A model generated the notes under the pieces. That model searched no databases. It was not told the origin of the DNA and saw nothing but the letters and a program-made list of their open reading frames with translations. A stretch of 64,000 nt of DNA from Clostridium yunnanense (lineage in GTDB: Bacteria; Bacillota; Clostridia; Clostridiales; Clostridiaceae), in contig NZ_JAENHN010000029.1 in NCBI RefSeq assembly GCF_016595795.1, positions 1 to 64,000 of the forward strand, given 5' to 3'. Made by a program: the position numbers and the translations under genes. Positions 53,072-62,958 of the stretch are shown piece by piece (positions within the stretch are counted from its first letter, which is position 1; each line of letters begins with the position of its first letter).

Positions 53072-55276
53072 TTAATCATCTACATCATCACTTAAGGTAA
53101 GCCCGATAGAATCTCCTTTATTCGCAACTTCTCCTGGCTGAATGCTTTGTTCATCAACCATTAGACCTTTGCCGGAGAAATCACCTTTAAGACCCACTTT
53201 TTCAAGAATTTTAGTAGCTCCCTCTTTAGTATAGCCTTTTATGTCAGGAACAATAACATCTTTATTATAATTTCCTGAACTTCCACTGTAAAGATTGACC
53301 TTACTGCCTTCCTTTACTGTATAACCAGGTGTAGGCTTGATATCTGTCACATACTCCCCCTGTCCCTCTATATCGAAATCTATCTTTATTTCCTTAAGTT
53401 TTTTCTTAGCTTCATCTATTTTCATACCTCTAACTTCAGGAACAATTACGTCAGGGGCACTTATAATACTACTTGTATCCTTTGATATAGCAGAAGGATC
53501 TAAATAATTGAATATATCGTTAAAAACTATCTTTGCTACTGGTACAGCTATAACACCACCATAATACTCTCCAGCACTAGCTTCATCAATTGAAACCATA
53601 ACAGTAAGTTTTGGATCATTCGCAGGAGCCATTCCTACAAAGGATGATATATACTTTCCACTTTCATAAGTACCATTAGCTGGATTTACTTTTTGAGCTG
53701 TTCCAGTTTTACCTGCAATATGATAACCTTCAATAAATGTCCTCTTTCCAGATCCTTCAGAAACAACCTTTTCCAGATAATCTCTTAGTTTTGTTGTCTT
53801 TTCTGCGCTTACAACTTGTTGTGTCTTAGGATCAAACTTCCTATCAACTACTCGTTTACCTTGATCATCTACATGACTAATTTCTTTCATTACATGAGGT
53901 TGAATCCAAGTACCATTGTTAGCAATTGTATTAAATGCGGCCATAAATTGTATAGGATTTACTGTGTTAGTTTGTCCAAAAGAAATGGTCGCAAGGTCAA
54001 TATCAGTTATTGTTGCAGCCGATTTAGTTATTCCCTTAGCCTCACCAGGAAGATCCACCCCCGATTTTGCTCCAAAACCAAACTTCTTTATATACTCAGC
54101 TAACTTTTCCTTACCTAACTTCTTACCAACTTCTATAAATCCCATGTTACATGAATTTTTTATTATCTCTCCAAAGGTCTCAGTACCATGTCCACTTCTT
54201 TTCCAGCATTTTATAATTCTGTTCAACACCCTAACACTACCTGAACAAGAGTATGTCTCACCTTTATCCGCAACACCTTCCTCCATGGCAGCTATTGCAG
54301 TAAAAACCTTAAATATTGACCCTGGTTCAAAAGAGTCACTTACAGCTCTATTTCTCCACATTTTTTGTAATTTGTCTGTAGCATTCGCTCCGTCAAAGCT
54401 CTCAGCCCCCTCATATGGAGTATTAGGATTAAAATCCGGCTTGTTTGCTATAGCTAAGATTTCTCCGGTTTTAGGATCTGTAACTATAACACTTACTGCC
54501 TTTGCTTTATTATCGCTTAAAGCTTGTGCTGCAGCTTTATCCGCAAACATTTGTATTTGTCTATCTATAGTTAACTCTATGTCCTTACCAGGTATTGGAG
54601 CAGTGAAGTTTGCAATAGTATATGGTAAATCTTCGCTTTTTCTATTTATTTCTGCTATCCTCACTCCAGGTGTTCCTGAAAGGTCTTTATCATATTGAAG
54701 TTCTACTCCATTAAGTCCTTTACCATCAGAATTTGTATTTCCGAGTACATGAGACAATAAATTATTGTTAGGGTAATATCTCTTTGTGTCAGGAGATACC
54801 ATTACTCCATTTATTTGTAGTGCTTTAACTTTATCAGCAATATCCTTCTCTATTCTTCTAACAACATGCGCTGCTCCAGCATCTGCTCCGCTAGGCAGTT
54901 TAGTATTAAGTTTGTCCAATATTTCTTTTTCAGTAAGGCCTAATGCTGTTGCTATTTTAGGAGCAATATCCTGGCTTGAAAGCTTATGTTTTTTTAAGTA
55001 CTCTCTAATAGCATTTAAGTCAAAGTCTATTCTATAGACGTTACCACTAACAGCCAACTCTGAGCCATTACGATCTAAAATTTTTCCCCTTACGGCATCT
55101 ATTTGTACTTTACTTGTCCATTGTTCAACAGCTTTAGTTGAATATTCATTACTCTTAACTATCATTACATACGCTAATCTTAAAGTTAATCCAAAGAATA
55201 ATATAGTTAAAAAAACTACTGTTATCCACATTCTCTTCTTAGTGGTAGCTTTATCCCTGTAATTATGTTCAATCAA
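53072..55276 (-). CDS. spoVD: Class B penicillin-binding protein SpoVD/PBP2 with PASTA domains
   Basis: Septal/cortex transpeptidase. Cytoplasmic tail and transmembrane helix (MWITVVFLTILFFGLTLRLAY), PBP dimerisation domain (about 50-230), transpeptidase domain with SIFK (in FEPGSIFKVFTAIAA), SCN (NSCNMGF) and KTG (IAGKTGTAQK), and two C-terminal PASTA domains (VIVPEVRGMKIDEAKKKL; VIVPDIKGYTKEGATKIL). Length 734. The only class B PBP in the cluster, so it may cover both vegetative division (FtsI) and sporulation (SpoVD). Confidence 0.94.
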   Translation of the reverse strand: MIEHNYRDKATTKKRMWITVVFLTILFFGLTLRLAYVMIVKSNEYSTKAVEQWTSKVQIDAVRGKILDRNGSELAVSGNVYRIDFDLNAIREYLKKHKLSSQDIAPKIATALGLTEKEILDKLNTKLPSGADAGAAHVVRRIEKDIADKVKALQINGVMVSPDTKRYYPNNNLLSHVLGNTNSDGKGLNGVELQYDKDLSGTPGVRIAEINRKSEDLPYTIANFTAPIPGKDIELTIDRQIQMFADKAAAQALSDNKAKAVSVIVTDPKTGEILAIANKPDFNPNTPYEGAESFDGANATDKLQKMWRNRAVSDSFEPGSIFKVFTAIAAMEEGVADKGETYSCSGSVRVLNRIIKCWKRSGHGTETFGEIIKNSCNMGFIEVGKKLGKEKLAEYIKKFGFGAKSGVDLPGEAKGITKSAATITDIDLATISFGQTNTVNPIQFMAAFNTIANNGTWIQPHVMKEISHVDDQGKRVVDRKFDPKTQQVVSAEKTTKLRDYLEKVVSEGSGKRTFIEGYHIAGKTGTAQKVNPANGTYESGKYISSFVGMAPANDPKLTVMVSIDEASAGEYYGGVIAVPVAKIVFNDIFNYLDPSAISKDTSSIISAPDVIVPEVRGMKIDEAKKKLKEIKIDFDIEGQGEYVTDIKPTPGYTVKEGSKVNLYSGSSGNYNKDVIVPDIKGYTKEGATKILEKVGLKGDFSGKGLMVDEQSIQPGEVANKGDSIGLTLSDDVDD

Positions 55277-55463
55277 TAACTATACCTCCAAAACATTGCT
55301 CGATCATTCAGAAATAAAGTTATTCTTTAATATTAACTTATTTAATATTTAACTATTCTATTGAATTTTATTTTTTAGTTGCATTTTTTAATAAATATAT
55401 CCCCTTACAAATTAACAAATGCCTCCAAATACTCCTTATATTAATCAATCTTTTATTTTGAAC

Positions 55464-55551
55464 ATAAACTACTTCAATCATTATAATTAAGATAAGAATT
55501 TTTATAAAATAAAAAGTTTAACTTAATCAATTAACGCTTGAAGTAGTTTAT
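55464..55551. repeat. MITE-like palindrome with ATAAACTACTTCAA ends
   Basis: Perfect 14-bp terminal inverted repeats, ATAAACTACTTCAA and its complement, 88 bp overall, with a weakly paired AT-rich middle. In the 400-bp gap between ftsL and spoVD, where I see nothing else. Confidence 0.65.
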
Positions 55552-55685
55552 CAAAACACATACATATACTAAGATTAATTTGGTTTCAAAATCAACCCTA
55601 ATTTTTCACAAAATATTGATCATGGATTTTTAAAATTCAAAGAACAAATTAAACATCCTAATACAGCCTAGATAAGTACATCCTA

Positions 55686-56195
55686 CTAAAATAAAAACTC
55701 TTTAATCTTAGCTAGAAGACTCCAACCATTATTAGTATCCTGCTTGTCCTTAACATTTGCAGCAAAGTAATTTTCGTTAGAACTTGCTCTTAAGATGTCC
55801 CCATCCCCTGGGATAACCATTCCTAATTTATTCTCAGCTGTAGTTTTAATTGTATCTAACGAAGAAGATTTTAGTATTTCAGCCTTTAAAGACTCATTCT
55901 CAGCACTAAATTCTTTTATATCTGAGTTTATTTGAGTTAACTGAGCTTGAACAGTATAGACCTTTACATCTCTCCAAATTGTTGCAATTCCTAAAACAAA
56001 AAGCATTACAATAACCTGAGTGGCAGCTCTTCTATTTCTTTTTTGTCTTTCCTTCAGTCTCCTATCTCTATCGATTTTAGACTTTTTAAGATCCTCATAT
56101 TGTTTATCTCTTTGTGGGTCATTGACCTTTCTTTTCGGATTTAACGCTGTATTACCGTTAACATAATCGAATTCCTTCACTACCAACTTATTCAC
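55686..56195 (-). CDS. ftsL: FtsL-like septum formation protein
   Basis: 169 residues: long basic cytoplasmic N-terminus (DRRLKERQKRNRRAATQ), one transmembrane helix (VIVMLFVLGIATIW), then an extracellular leucine-zipper coiled coil (QAQLTQINSDIKEFSAENES) and a short domain with TAENKLGMVIPGDGDIL, a common FtsL/DivIC signature. Position between rsmH and spoVD is that of ftsL. FtsL and DivIC are hard to tell apart by sequence. Confidence 0.85.
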   Translation of the reverse strand: MNKLVVKEFDYVNGNTALNPKRKVNDPQRDKQYEDLKKSKIDRDRRLKERQKRNRRAATQVIVMLFVLGIATIWRDVKVYTVQAQLTQINSDIKEFSAENESLKAEILKSSSLDTIKTTAENKLGMVIPGDGDILRASSNENYFAANVKDKQDTNNGWSLLAKIKEFLF

Positions 56196-56222
56196 ATCCC
56201 TACCATAATATAACTATTTTAT

Positions 56223-57158
56223 TTACTTTTTTTGTACAACCCTTAATTTTGCACTTCTACTTCTAGGATTCTCTTCAACTTCTATATCTGATGGATCTAT
56301 AGGTTTTCTAGTTAATACTTTCACTTCTGAGACTTTTCCACATACACAAACAGGAAACTCCTTAGGACATGTACATGGGTTTTCAAGTTCCTTAAAAACA
56401 GTTTTTACTATTCTATCTTCAAGCGAATGGAAAGTTATTATAGCCATTCTTCCATCATCATTTAATCTTCTTACACCATCTGTAATAGCCTTATCAAGAA
56501 TAAACAACTCCTTATTTACCTCAATTCTTATAGCTTGAAAAGTTCTCTTTGCTGGATGAGGTCCTTCTCTTCTAGCTTTAGCAGGTATTGCTGCTTTTAT
56601 TATGTCAACAAGCTGAAAAGTTGTTTCTATTGGCCCCTTCTCTCTCTCTCTTACGATAAAATTAGCAATTCTGCTTGCAAAATTTTCTTCTCCATATCTT
56701 TTTATTACTTTAAATAATTCCTCACTGCTATACCCATTTATTACTTCATAAGCTGAAAATTTATTTTCTCTATTCATCCTCATATCAAGAGGCGCATCTT
56801 GCATATAACTAAAACCTCTTTCACCAGCATCTAGCTGATATGATGAAACCCCTAAGTCCATAAGTATCCCATCAACTTTTTCTATATTTAAAGTAGTTAA
56901 TATAGAATCAATGTTATAGAAGTTATCATGAACTAGAGTAACTCTATCCTCATATTCTTCAAGTCTCTTACCTGCGGCGCTTAAAGCATCTTTATCTTGA
57001 TCAATGCCTATAAGTCTTCCTTTGCTAGACAGTCTTTTTACTATTTCTGAAGAATGTCCAGCCCCGCCTAAGGTACAATCTACATATATTCCATCTTCCT
57101 TTATATTTAAAGCTTCTATACATTCATTTAATAATACTGACACATGCTTAAATTCCAT
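56223..57158 (-). CDS. rsmH: 16S rRNA m4C1402 methyltransferase RsmH (MraW)
   Basis: SAM-dependent N4-cytosine methyltransferase of 16S rRNA position 1402. [19 protein letters not shown] start, [17 protein letters not shown] for [30 protein letters not shown], and [13 protein letters not shown] with [10 protein letters not shown]. Length 311 is standard. Between mraZ and ftsL. Confidence 0.97.
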   Translation of the reverse strand: MEFKHVSVLLNECIEALNIKEDGIYVDCTLGGAGHSSEIVKRLSSKGRLIGIDQDKDALSAAGKRLEEYEDRVTLVHDNFYNIDSILTTLNIEKVDGILMDLGVSSYQLDAGERGFSYMQDAPLDMRMNRENKFSAYEVINGYSSEELFKVIKRYGEENFASRIANFIVREREKGPIETTFQLVDIIKAAIPAKARREGPHPAKRTFQAIRIEVNKELFILDKAITDGVRRLNDDGRMAIITFHSLEDRIVKTVFKELENPCTCPKEFPVCVCGKVSEVKVLTRKPIDPSDIEVEENPRSRSAKLRVVQKK

Positions 57159-57169
57159 ATTGTTTCTCC

Positions 57170-57598
57170 TTATATTCCTAAGTCGCTCATCTTTTCTGCT
57201 ATAGCATCAAAATCTATATCAGAATTGTTGTAATCTATCCACTTTTCCTTGCCCCATATTTCAATTCTAGTTAACACCCCAATACTTACTATTTCCTTAT
57301 TTATTGCTGCATATTCAATAAGATTTTGAGGAATGACACCTCTTCCCTGTTTATCAGTTTCAATCTCAGTTGCTCCTGAGAAAAAGAAACGCACGAAGGC
57401 TCTAGCATCTTTATTAGTTAGAGGAAGACTTTTAAGTTTTTCTTCTAACACCTTCCACTCTGTTAATGGGTAAACGTATAAGCATCCATCTAATCCTTTA
57501 GTCATGATGAATCTACTTCCTAGTTCTTCTCTAAATTTAGAAGGCATGATTATTCTGTTTTTATTATCCAACCCATGTTGGTATTCTCCTATAAACAT
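57170..57598 (-). CDS. mraZ: Transcriptional regulator MraZ
   Basis: AbrB-like double-domain regulator that controls its own dcw operon. Two MraZ repeats: [21 protein letters not shown] near the start and [20 protein letters not shown] about residues 70-90. Length 142. Start chosen with GAGGTG 4 nt upstream; the frame stays open 14 codons upstream through the operator repeats, which argues against the longer form. First gene of the operon. Confidence 0.96.
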   Translation of the reverse strand: MFIGEYQHGLDNKNRIIMPSKFREELGSRFIMTKGLDGCLYVYPLTEWKVLEEKLKSLPLTNKDARAFVRFFFSGATEIETDKQGRGVIPQNLIEYAAINKEIVSIGVLTRIEIWGKEKWIDYNNSDIDFDAIAEKMSDLGI

Positions 57599-57634
57599 CC
57601 CACACCTCAAACTAGGTATAAATGTGGAAAGTGT

Positions 57635-57664
57635 CACCACTTTACACCACTTTTCACCACTTTA
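57635..57664 (-). promoter_or_regulatory. MraZ operator: three tandem 10-bp repeats
   Basis: On the minus strand AAAGTGGTG occurs three times at exactly 10-bp intervals, 37 bp upstream of the mraZ start. Tandem repeats of this type (AAAGTG-based in Mollicutes, TGGGN in E. coli) are MraZ binding sites. No confident -35/-10 pair could be chosen. The rest of the 490-bp gap to ychF is AT-rich and holds only the ychF terminator. Confidence 0.8.
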
Positions 57665-57989
57665 ACTTTATTATTCTATAAAAAATTAAAAATCCCTCCT
57701 TTTTTATAGACTTTTTAATTTTTTTCAAAATAAAATTAATATTTGAGCATAGATATAACCCTTATTTTGGATGTTTTCCATGGTAATGGTAAAAAAGTAC
57801 ACTTATAATACTATTCATTTCATTATTTCCATAAACTTGGATAAAACACTTAATCAATCATAGCCAATCAAAATCTATAGATTTAGCCTGCTTGAGTTTT
57901 TTGTACTTCACTGCAAAGAAAGACAAATTTTCTTTAATTATGCTTTCTGAAGGCCTCCACATCACCATTGATTATTCCACAGTAAAAAA

Positions 57990-58041
57990 GATACCTTAAG
58001 TTTTCAATAAAGGAACCCTTTACTTCTAAACCTAAGGTATC
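57990..58041 (-). terminator. Intrinsic terminator of ychF
   Basis: GATACCTTA and TAAGGTATC pair at the ends of a partly self-complementary 52-nt segment; U6 follows on the minus strand. Confidence 0.65.
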
Positions 58042-58148
58042 TTCAATATACTACCCAAATTACTTTTACTAAAAATAGTTTTGATAAATTCTCAACATCT
58101 TTATAATAAAACTAATACAGGGACTAGATTATGGTTTATTAAATAAAA

Positions 58149-59246
58149 CTAAACATTAAATCTAAACAATATAACGTCTCCGTCTTTCACTATATATTCT
58201 TTACCTTCTAATCTGTATAGTCCTTTTTCCTTAGCTGCTGCTTCTGATCCACAGTTAACAAAATCATCGAATGCAATTACTTCAGCTCTGATAAATCCTC
58301 TTTCTATATCTGAGTGTATCTTACCAGCTGCTTGTGGCGCCTTCATTCCTGTTGTAATAGTCCAAGCTCTTACTTCTTGTGGACCTGCTGTCAAATAACT
58401 AATAAGCCCCAGTAGTCTATAGCTTACATTTATTAACTTGTCTAAACCAGCTTGATCCAAACCGTATTCTTCTAATAATTCTTTCTTTTCATCATCTTCT
58501 AATGAAGAAAGCTCTTCTTCTAATTTTGCACAGATAACAACAACCTCTGCATTTTCTCCAGCAGCATGCTCTTTAACAATCTTTACATACTCATTATCAA
58601 GATTGCCTTCCATCATATCATCTTCTGATATATTGCAAACATACAAAACAGATTTCGAGCTGATTAGGAACAACGATTGAACAAATTCATTTTCCTCTTC
58701 AGTAACTTCTAATGTTCTAACTGGCTTATTTGATTCTAAATGAGCCTTCATTCTTTCCATTAGAGCATACTCTTCTTTTGCCTTTTTATCGCCTGATCTT
58801 ACAAGCTTCATTGCTTTTTCCATTCTTCTTTCAAGAATTTCTAGATCAGAAAATATAAGTTCTAAATTTATTGTTTCTATATCTCTTATAGGATCTACCG
58901 AACCTTCAACGTGAACAACATTATCATCATTAAAGCATCTAACAACATGACATATTGCTTCAACCTCTCTTATATGAGATAGAAACTTATTTCCAAGTCC
59001 TTCACCTTTGCTTGCTCCTCTTACTAGTCCTGCAATATCATAAAACTCCACTGAAGTAAAAACTTTCTTTTTAGAATTATACATTTCTTGTAATACATCT
59101 AATCTTTTATCTGGAACACTAACAACACCTACATTAGGTTCTATAGTACAAAATGGATAATTTGCTGATTCAGCTCCTGCTTTAGTAATAGCATTAAACA
59201 AAGTACTTTTCCCTACGTTTGGTAATCCAACAATACCTAATTTCAT
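58149..59246 (-). CDS. ychF: Redox-regulated ATPase YchF
   Basis: Obg-family P-loop protein that prefers ATP (OLA1/YchF). G1 motif GLPNVGKSTLFNAIT, G3 DIAGLVRGASKGEGLGNKFL (DIAGLVRGASKGEG), coiled-coil insert (about 125-200) and a C-terminal TGS domain (TAGPQEVRAWTITTGMKAPQAAGKIHSDIERGF, in part GKIHSDIERGFIRAEV). Length 365. Single gene, divergent from pdaA. Confidence 0.97.
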   Translation of the reverse strand: MKLGIVGLPNVGKSTLFNAITKAGAESANYPFCTIEPNVGVVSVPDKRLDVLQEMYNSKKKVFTSVEFYDIAGLVRGASKGEGLGNKFLSHIREVEAICHVVRCFNDDNVVHVEGSVDPIRDIETINLELIFSDLEILERRMEKAMKLVRSGDKKAKEEYALMERMKAHLESNKPVRTLEVTEEENEFVQSLFLISSKSVLYVCNISEDDMMEGNLDNEYVKIVKEHAAGENAEVVVICAKLEEELSSLEDDEKKELLEEYGLDQAGLDKLINVSYRLLGLISYLTAGPQEVRAWTITTGMKAPQAAGKIHSDIERGFIRAEVIAFDDFVNCGSEAAAKEKGLYRLEGKEYIVKDGDVILFRFNV

Positions 59247-59514
59247 TTATGTACATCCTTTCTAAACTTTAATACCACGTAATAGTTTTAAATATTGAAA
59301 AGCCTTAATTAAAAATATTTTTTTGTTTCATAAATAATAAGGCATTAAATTCAAAATCGAAATAAAGTGGTAACTTAAACTAATAAATAACACTTATAAG
59401 ATTATACCTTAGTAAAGGCAACATTTCAACAAGTTATATTATGTGGAATTAATGCCTATATAACACCAGTATCCTAATGGATTTTATGAAAAGAATATAA
59501 TTGAGGTGATTTAA

Positions 59515-60336
59515 ATGAATTTTTCTTTTGTAAAAAACGCTTTAATAAATATTTCACTAATTACATCCCTAGCTACTACAAATATTAGCTTCGATCTAAG
59601 CAAATTTGATTTTTTTAAATTTAATACTCATACAGAACAATCTTTAAGCAACAAAGAATATAGTTGGTATTATATGTGGAATAAAAATTCTACCCCTGAT
59701 GCTCCAAAAGAAACTAAAAATTTTGTATTCAACTACGATAGTTATTACATCGGTGATACATCTAAAAAAGTACTGTATTTAACTTTTGATGAGGGTTATG
59801 AAAATGGCAATACAGGTAAAATACTAGATATTCTAAAAGAGAACAAAGCACCTGCAGCTTTTTTCGTTGTAAAACCCTATATACTTCAAAATCCAGATTT
59901 AATAAAACGTATGGAATCAGAAGGACACCTAGTTTGCAATCATTCTTCTCATCACCCATCTATGGCTTCAGTAACAGATTCTGAAAAATTCAAAAAGGAA
60001 TTCACTGAAGTTGAAGAGGAATACGAGAAACTCACTGGTAAAAAAATGCCTTTATATTTTAGACCTCCTATGGGTAGATATAGCGAAGCCTCTTTAGCAA
60101 AGACTAAGGATTTAGGTTATAAAACAGTATTTTGGAGTTTTGCTTACAAAGATTGGTTAGTTGATCAGCAACCAGACCCTGTAGCCGCTAAGAAAAGAAT
60201 TTTAGAAAGAACAAGTGATGGGTGTATAGTACTTTTACATGCAGTTTCAAATACTAATACAAAAATACTAGATGAACTATTAAAAGAATGGAAATCTCAA
60301 GGATATGAGTTTAAATCTTTAGATGATTTAAAATAA
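59515..60336 (+). CDS. pdaA: Polysaccharide deacetylase, PdaA type
   Basis: NodB-domain N-deacetylase. In Bacillus PdaA removes the acetyl group of muramic acid in making cortex delta-lactam. Hydrophobic N-terminus (VKNALINISLITSLATTN) suggests export. Motif 1 TFDEGYENG (PdaA-like, Asp-Glu-Gly), motif 2 HSSHHPSM, motif 3 RPPMGRYS, motif 5 VLLHAV. Length 273. GAGGTG lies 7 nt before the ATG. Likely a SigG gene, but no clean promoter was found. Alone on its strand. Confidence 0.88.
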   Translation: MNFSFVKNALINISLITSLATTNISFDLSKFDFFKFNTHTEQSLSNKEYSWYYMWNKNSTPDAPKETKNFVFNYDSYYIGDTSKKVLYLTFDEGYENGNTGKILDILKENKAPAAFFVVKPYILQNPDLIKRMESEGHLVCNHSSHHPSMASVTDSEKFKKEFTEVEEEYEKLTGKKMPLYFRPPMGRYSEASLAKTKDLGYKTVFWSFAYKDWLVDQQPDPVAAKKRILERTSDGCIVLLHAVSNTNTKILDELLKEWKSQGYEFKSLDDLK

Positions 60337-60365
60337 AGCTTACATCTAATGACGATGTCACATTA

Positions 60366-60382
60366 TTGAGTTCCTAACTCAA
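60366..60382. other. Small hairpin downstream of pdaA
   Basis: TTGAGTT and AACTCAA around a CCT loop, 30 bp after pdaA; no U-run. It could be a weak terminator or the start of a decayed element. The 430-bp gap to the glycosyltransferase also has the palindrome at 60475 but no reading frame. Confidence 0.4.
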
Positions 60383-60474
60383 CTATTAAGTTATGGAACC
60401 CTATAGTTCATCCCTCGATTTTAAACTTCAGTATCATATAAAATTGTAATACTATCAGTATATAAATAATTATG

Positions 60475-60531
60475 ATAAACTACTTCAATATATTGGCTTC
60501 TGCTAAAAAAGCTGACTGAGAAGTAGTTTAT
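60475..60531. repeat. MITE-like palindrome with ATAAACTACTTC ends
   Basis: Perfect 12-bp terminal inverted repeats, 57 bp overall, sharing the end sequence ATAAACTACTTC with the palindrome at 55.5 kb but with a different, shorter centre. Confidence 0.65.
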
Positions 60532-60766
60532 TTTATTTTGGCAAAATGCATAGGAGACCTTTTATTATATGTATATCATTAAATACTACGCTGCAGCAAA
60601 TAAGTCACCACTTAGATGGATTAGTAATTTGTGAAAATAATTAATATAATCTTCTACATAATTACTTCTTATAACTCTCATCATTCCAAATATGGTTTTA
60701 ATTATGTGATATATATATTATAATTGTAAATAACTCAATTATTTTGTGTACAAGAAGGTGAATTTT

Positions 60767-61879
60767 TTGAAATATTGTGTTTTATTTCCCCAAGCAAAAA
60801 ATGTGCATTTAATCAAAGATGTAGGAATGATTGCTTACAAACTTCATAAATTATATTCTGTTGAAAGTTATGTGGCCTGCTACAATAATGATAGGTATGA
60901 TTACATAGATGGTGATTTAAAAGGTCTAAAACTAGATTTTATAAACAAGAAACATAATAATGATATTATTGATGGCTCCTTATACCTAAGAAAAAATGCT
61001 AAAACTATAGATGTACTACAGTTATTTCATGTAACTATTAGATCTGTGGTATTTGCAATGGTCTATAAGCATTATAATAAGAACGGAAAAATCTTTCTTA
61101 AATTGGACTGTACTGAAAACTTACTAAATAAAATTAAATCTCTAAGTACTGCAGGACTTAAATTATTCAATTACTTTTTTAAGAAAGTTGATATAATTGG
61201 AGTAGAACAAAAGAAACTTTTCGAGGAAATACAACTATTATTGCCTAAGTTTAAAGAGAAATTCAAGTACATCCCAAATGGTATAGATTATGATTTATTT
61301 AAATCAATAAATATTAAATTTGAGAGTAAAGAAAATAATATTCTACATGTTGGGAGACTAGGAGCAGAAGAAAAAAACTCTGAAATGTTAGTTGAAGCGT
61401 TTATCAAATTAAATGAAAGCAATAATAATTTACCTTGGAATTTAGTACTTGTAGGTGAGAGTACTGATACGTTCACTCAGTATGTAGAAAATTGTATCCA
61501 AAAACATCCTAGTTTGAAAAATAAAATTAAACAGACTGGACAAATTTCTAACAGAAAAGAACTTATAGAGATTTATGGAAAATCAAAAATTTTCAGTTTA
61601 ACTTCTCACTTCGAAAGCTTTGGAATTGTGCTTATTGAAGCAGCTGCCCTTGGAAATATAATTATTTCTACGAGTGTTGGAATTGCAAATGAACTAGTGT
61701 CGGATAACGGAGGAAGTTTAATAATGGATTCTAACGTTGACGATCTGACAAATAAACTGTATCACTATATTTCCAGTAAGGATATTGAAAGACTTTCAAC
61801 TAACAATGTAAATCTTATACGAGAAAACTATGACTGGGATAAAATAGTAATGAATCTATATAATGAAATTACCAAATAG
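60767..61879 (+). CDS. Glycosyltransferase family 4 (GT-B)
   Basis: Retaining GT-B glycosyltransferase of the GT4 group, 370 residues, with a C-terminal domain bearing ENNILHVGRLGAEEKNSEML, and the EX7E motif in SHFESFGIVLIEAAALGN. It likely builds a surface polysaccharide or glycolipid; donor and acceptor are unknown. Start is probably the TTG with AAGGTG 6 nt upstream, leading to KYCVLFPQAKN; a GTG seven codons earlier has no ribosome binding site. It forms a pair with the following GT2 gene (12 nt apart). Confidence 0.85.
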   Translation: MKYCVLFPQAKNVHLIKDVGMIAYKLHKLYSVESYVACYNNDRYDYIDGDLKGLKLDFINKKHNNDIIDGSLYLRKNAKTIDVLQLFHVTIRSVVFAMVYKHYNKNGKIFLKLDCTENLLNKIKSLSTAGLKLFNYFFKKVDIIGVEQKKLFEEIQLLLPKFKEKFKYIPNGIDYDLFKSINIKFESKENNILHVGRLGAEEKNSEMLVEAFIKLNESNNNLPWNLVLVGESTDTFTQYVENCIQKHPSLKNKIKQTGQISNRKELIEIYGKSKIFSLTSHFESFGIVLIEAAALGNIIISTSVGIANELVSDNGGSLIMDSNVDDLTNKLYHYISSKDIERLSTNNVNLIRENYDWDKIVMNLYNEITK

Positions 61880-61891
61880 CAAGGAGATCTT

Positions 61892-62803
61892 ATGAACAAG
61901 AAACCTTTAGTTTTTATAGTAATATTAAACTTTAATTCTTATACAGAAACTCTTAGATGTTTAGATAGCGTCTTAAACATAGATTATGATAATTATAAAG
62001 TTATTGTTGTAGACAATAACTCAAATGACAACTCGGTTGAAGTATTAAGCCAAAACACTAACAAATTCACACTATTAACTAATACTACAAACTTAGGATA
62101 TGCTCATGGAAACAATATTGGAATAGAATATGCACTAAAACACGATCCTGAATATGTATGTATCTTAAATAATGATGTAGAAGTTGAAAGAGATTTTCTA
62201 TCAAAAATAATCTCTTACATGGAAACAAATAAAGGTGTCGGTATAGCTGGACCATGTATCTGCGATTTTAACGACAGAGATAAAATACAGTCAGTAGGAG
62301 CAAACATAAATCTATTCACAGGCCTGGCACAAGCAAAAGGTAAAAACACTCCTTATAGTTCTCTAACTGATAAAACTTTATCTGTTGATTATCTTGGTGG
62401 TGCATGCTTCGTTGCAAGAACTGAAGTCTTTAAAGAAATAGGCTTAATACCTGAAATGTATTTTCTATTTTTTGAGGAAACCGAATTCTGCTTAAAAGCT
62501 AAAAGAGCTGGGTTTAATCTAATTTGTGTTGCTGACAGCAAAATTTTTCATAAACAATCTGCTACTATTTCAAAGTACAAAGGATTAAGCTATTTCTTTT
62601 TAAATAGAAACAGGATCGTATTTATGAGAAGAAATGCAAAAGCTTATCACAAGATAGTTTTTTCTCTTTATCTTATGATAGAAACTGTAGGAAGAATGTT
62701 TATAAAAAAAGAACCTATATCTATTTTTAAAACTTATTTAGCAGGCTTGAGAGCTGATATTAGTAATATAGATATGGAAGAGGTTAATAAATTTTTCAGA
62801 TAG
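61892..62803 (+). CDS. Glycosyltransferase family 2 (GT-A)
   Basis: GT2 enzyme of the rhamnosyltransferase-like type, 303 residues. VFIVILNFNSYTETLRCLDS and VIVVDNNSNDNSVEVL bind the nucleotide sugar; ILNNDVEVERDFL holds the DxD-like site; DYLGGACFVARTEVFKEIG and FFEETEFCLKAKRAGF contain the acceptor-side ED. AAGGAG lies before the ATG. Partner of the GT4 gene. Substrate unknown. Confidence 0.87.
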   Translation: MNKKPLVFIVILNFNSYTETLRCLDSVLNIDYDNYKVIVVDNNSNDNSVEVLSQNTNKFTLLTNTTNLGYAHGNNIGIEYALKHDPEYVCILNNDVEVERDFLSKIISYMETNKGVGIAGPCICDFNDRDKIQSVGANINLFTGLAQAKGKNTPYSSLTDKTLSVDYLGGACFVARTEVFKEIGLIPEMYFLFFEETEFCLKAKRAGFNLICVADSKIFHKQSATISKYKGLSYFFLNRNRIVFMRRNAKAYHKIVFSLYLMIETVGRMFIKKEPISIFKTYLAGLRADISNIDMEEVNKFFR

Positions 62804-62837
62804 TTATATTATACTCAATAAAATTTGAGATGTTTGC

Positions 62838-62930
62838 ACGTACCGCTTCATAATAAAACTTATATTTAAAACTTCTCTCACCAAAAGCCGTGAGAATTTT
62901 AAAAATAGATTTCAGATCGAAGTGATACGT
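62838..62930. repeat. R2 MITE-like repeat downstream of the GT2 gene
   Basis: ACGTACCGCTTCATAAT and GAAGTGATACGT at the ends; centre CTTCTCTCAC/GTGAGAATT around CAAAAGCC. Occupies most of the 155-bp spacer before the fchA-like gene. Confidence 0.75.
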
Positions 62931-62958
62931 CTTTACAAAAGTTTAGGAGGATTATTAT

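Noticed and set aside
53916-54698. Long (260-codon) plus-strand frame inside spoVD
   Set aside because: Antisense shadow of the transpeptidase domain; Ser/Leu/Ala-rich composition and no start signal.
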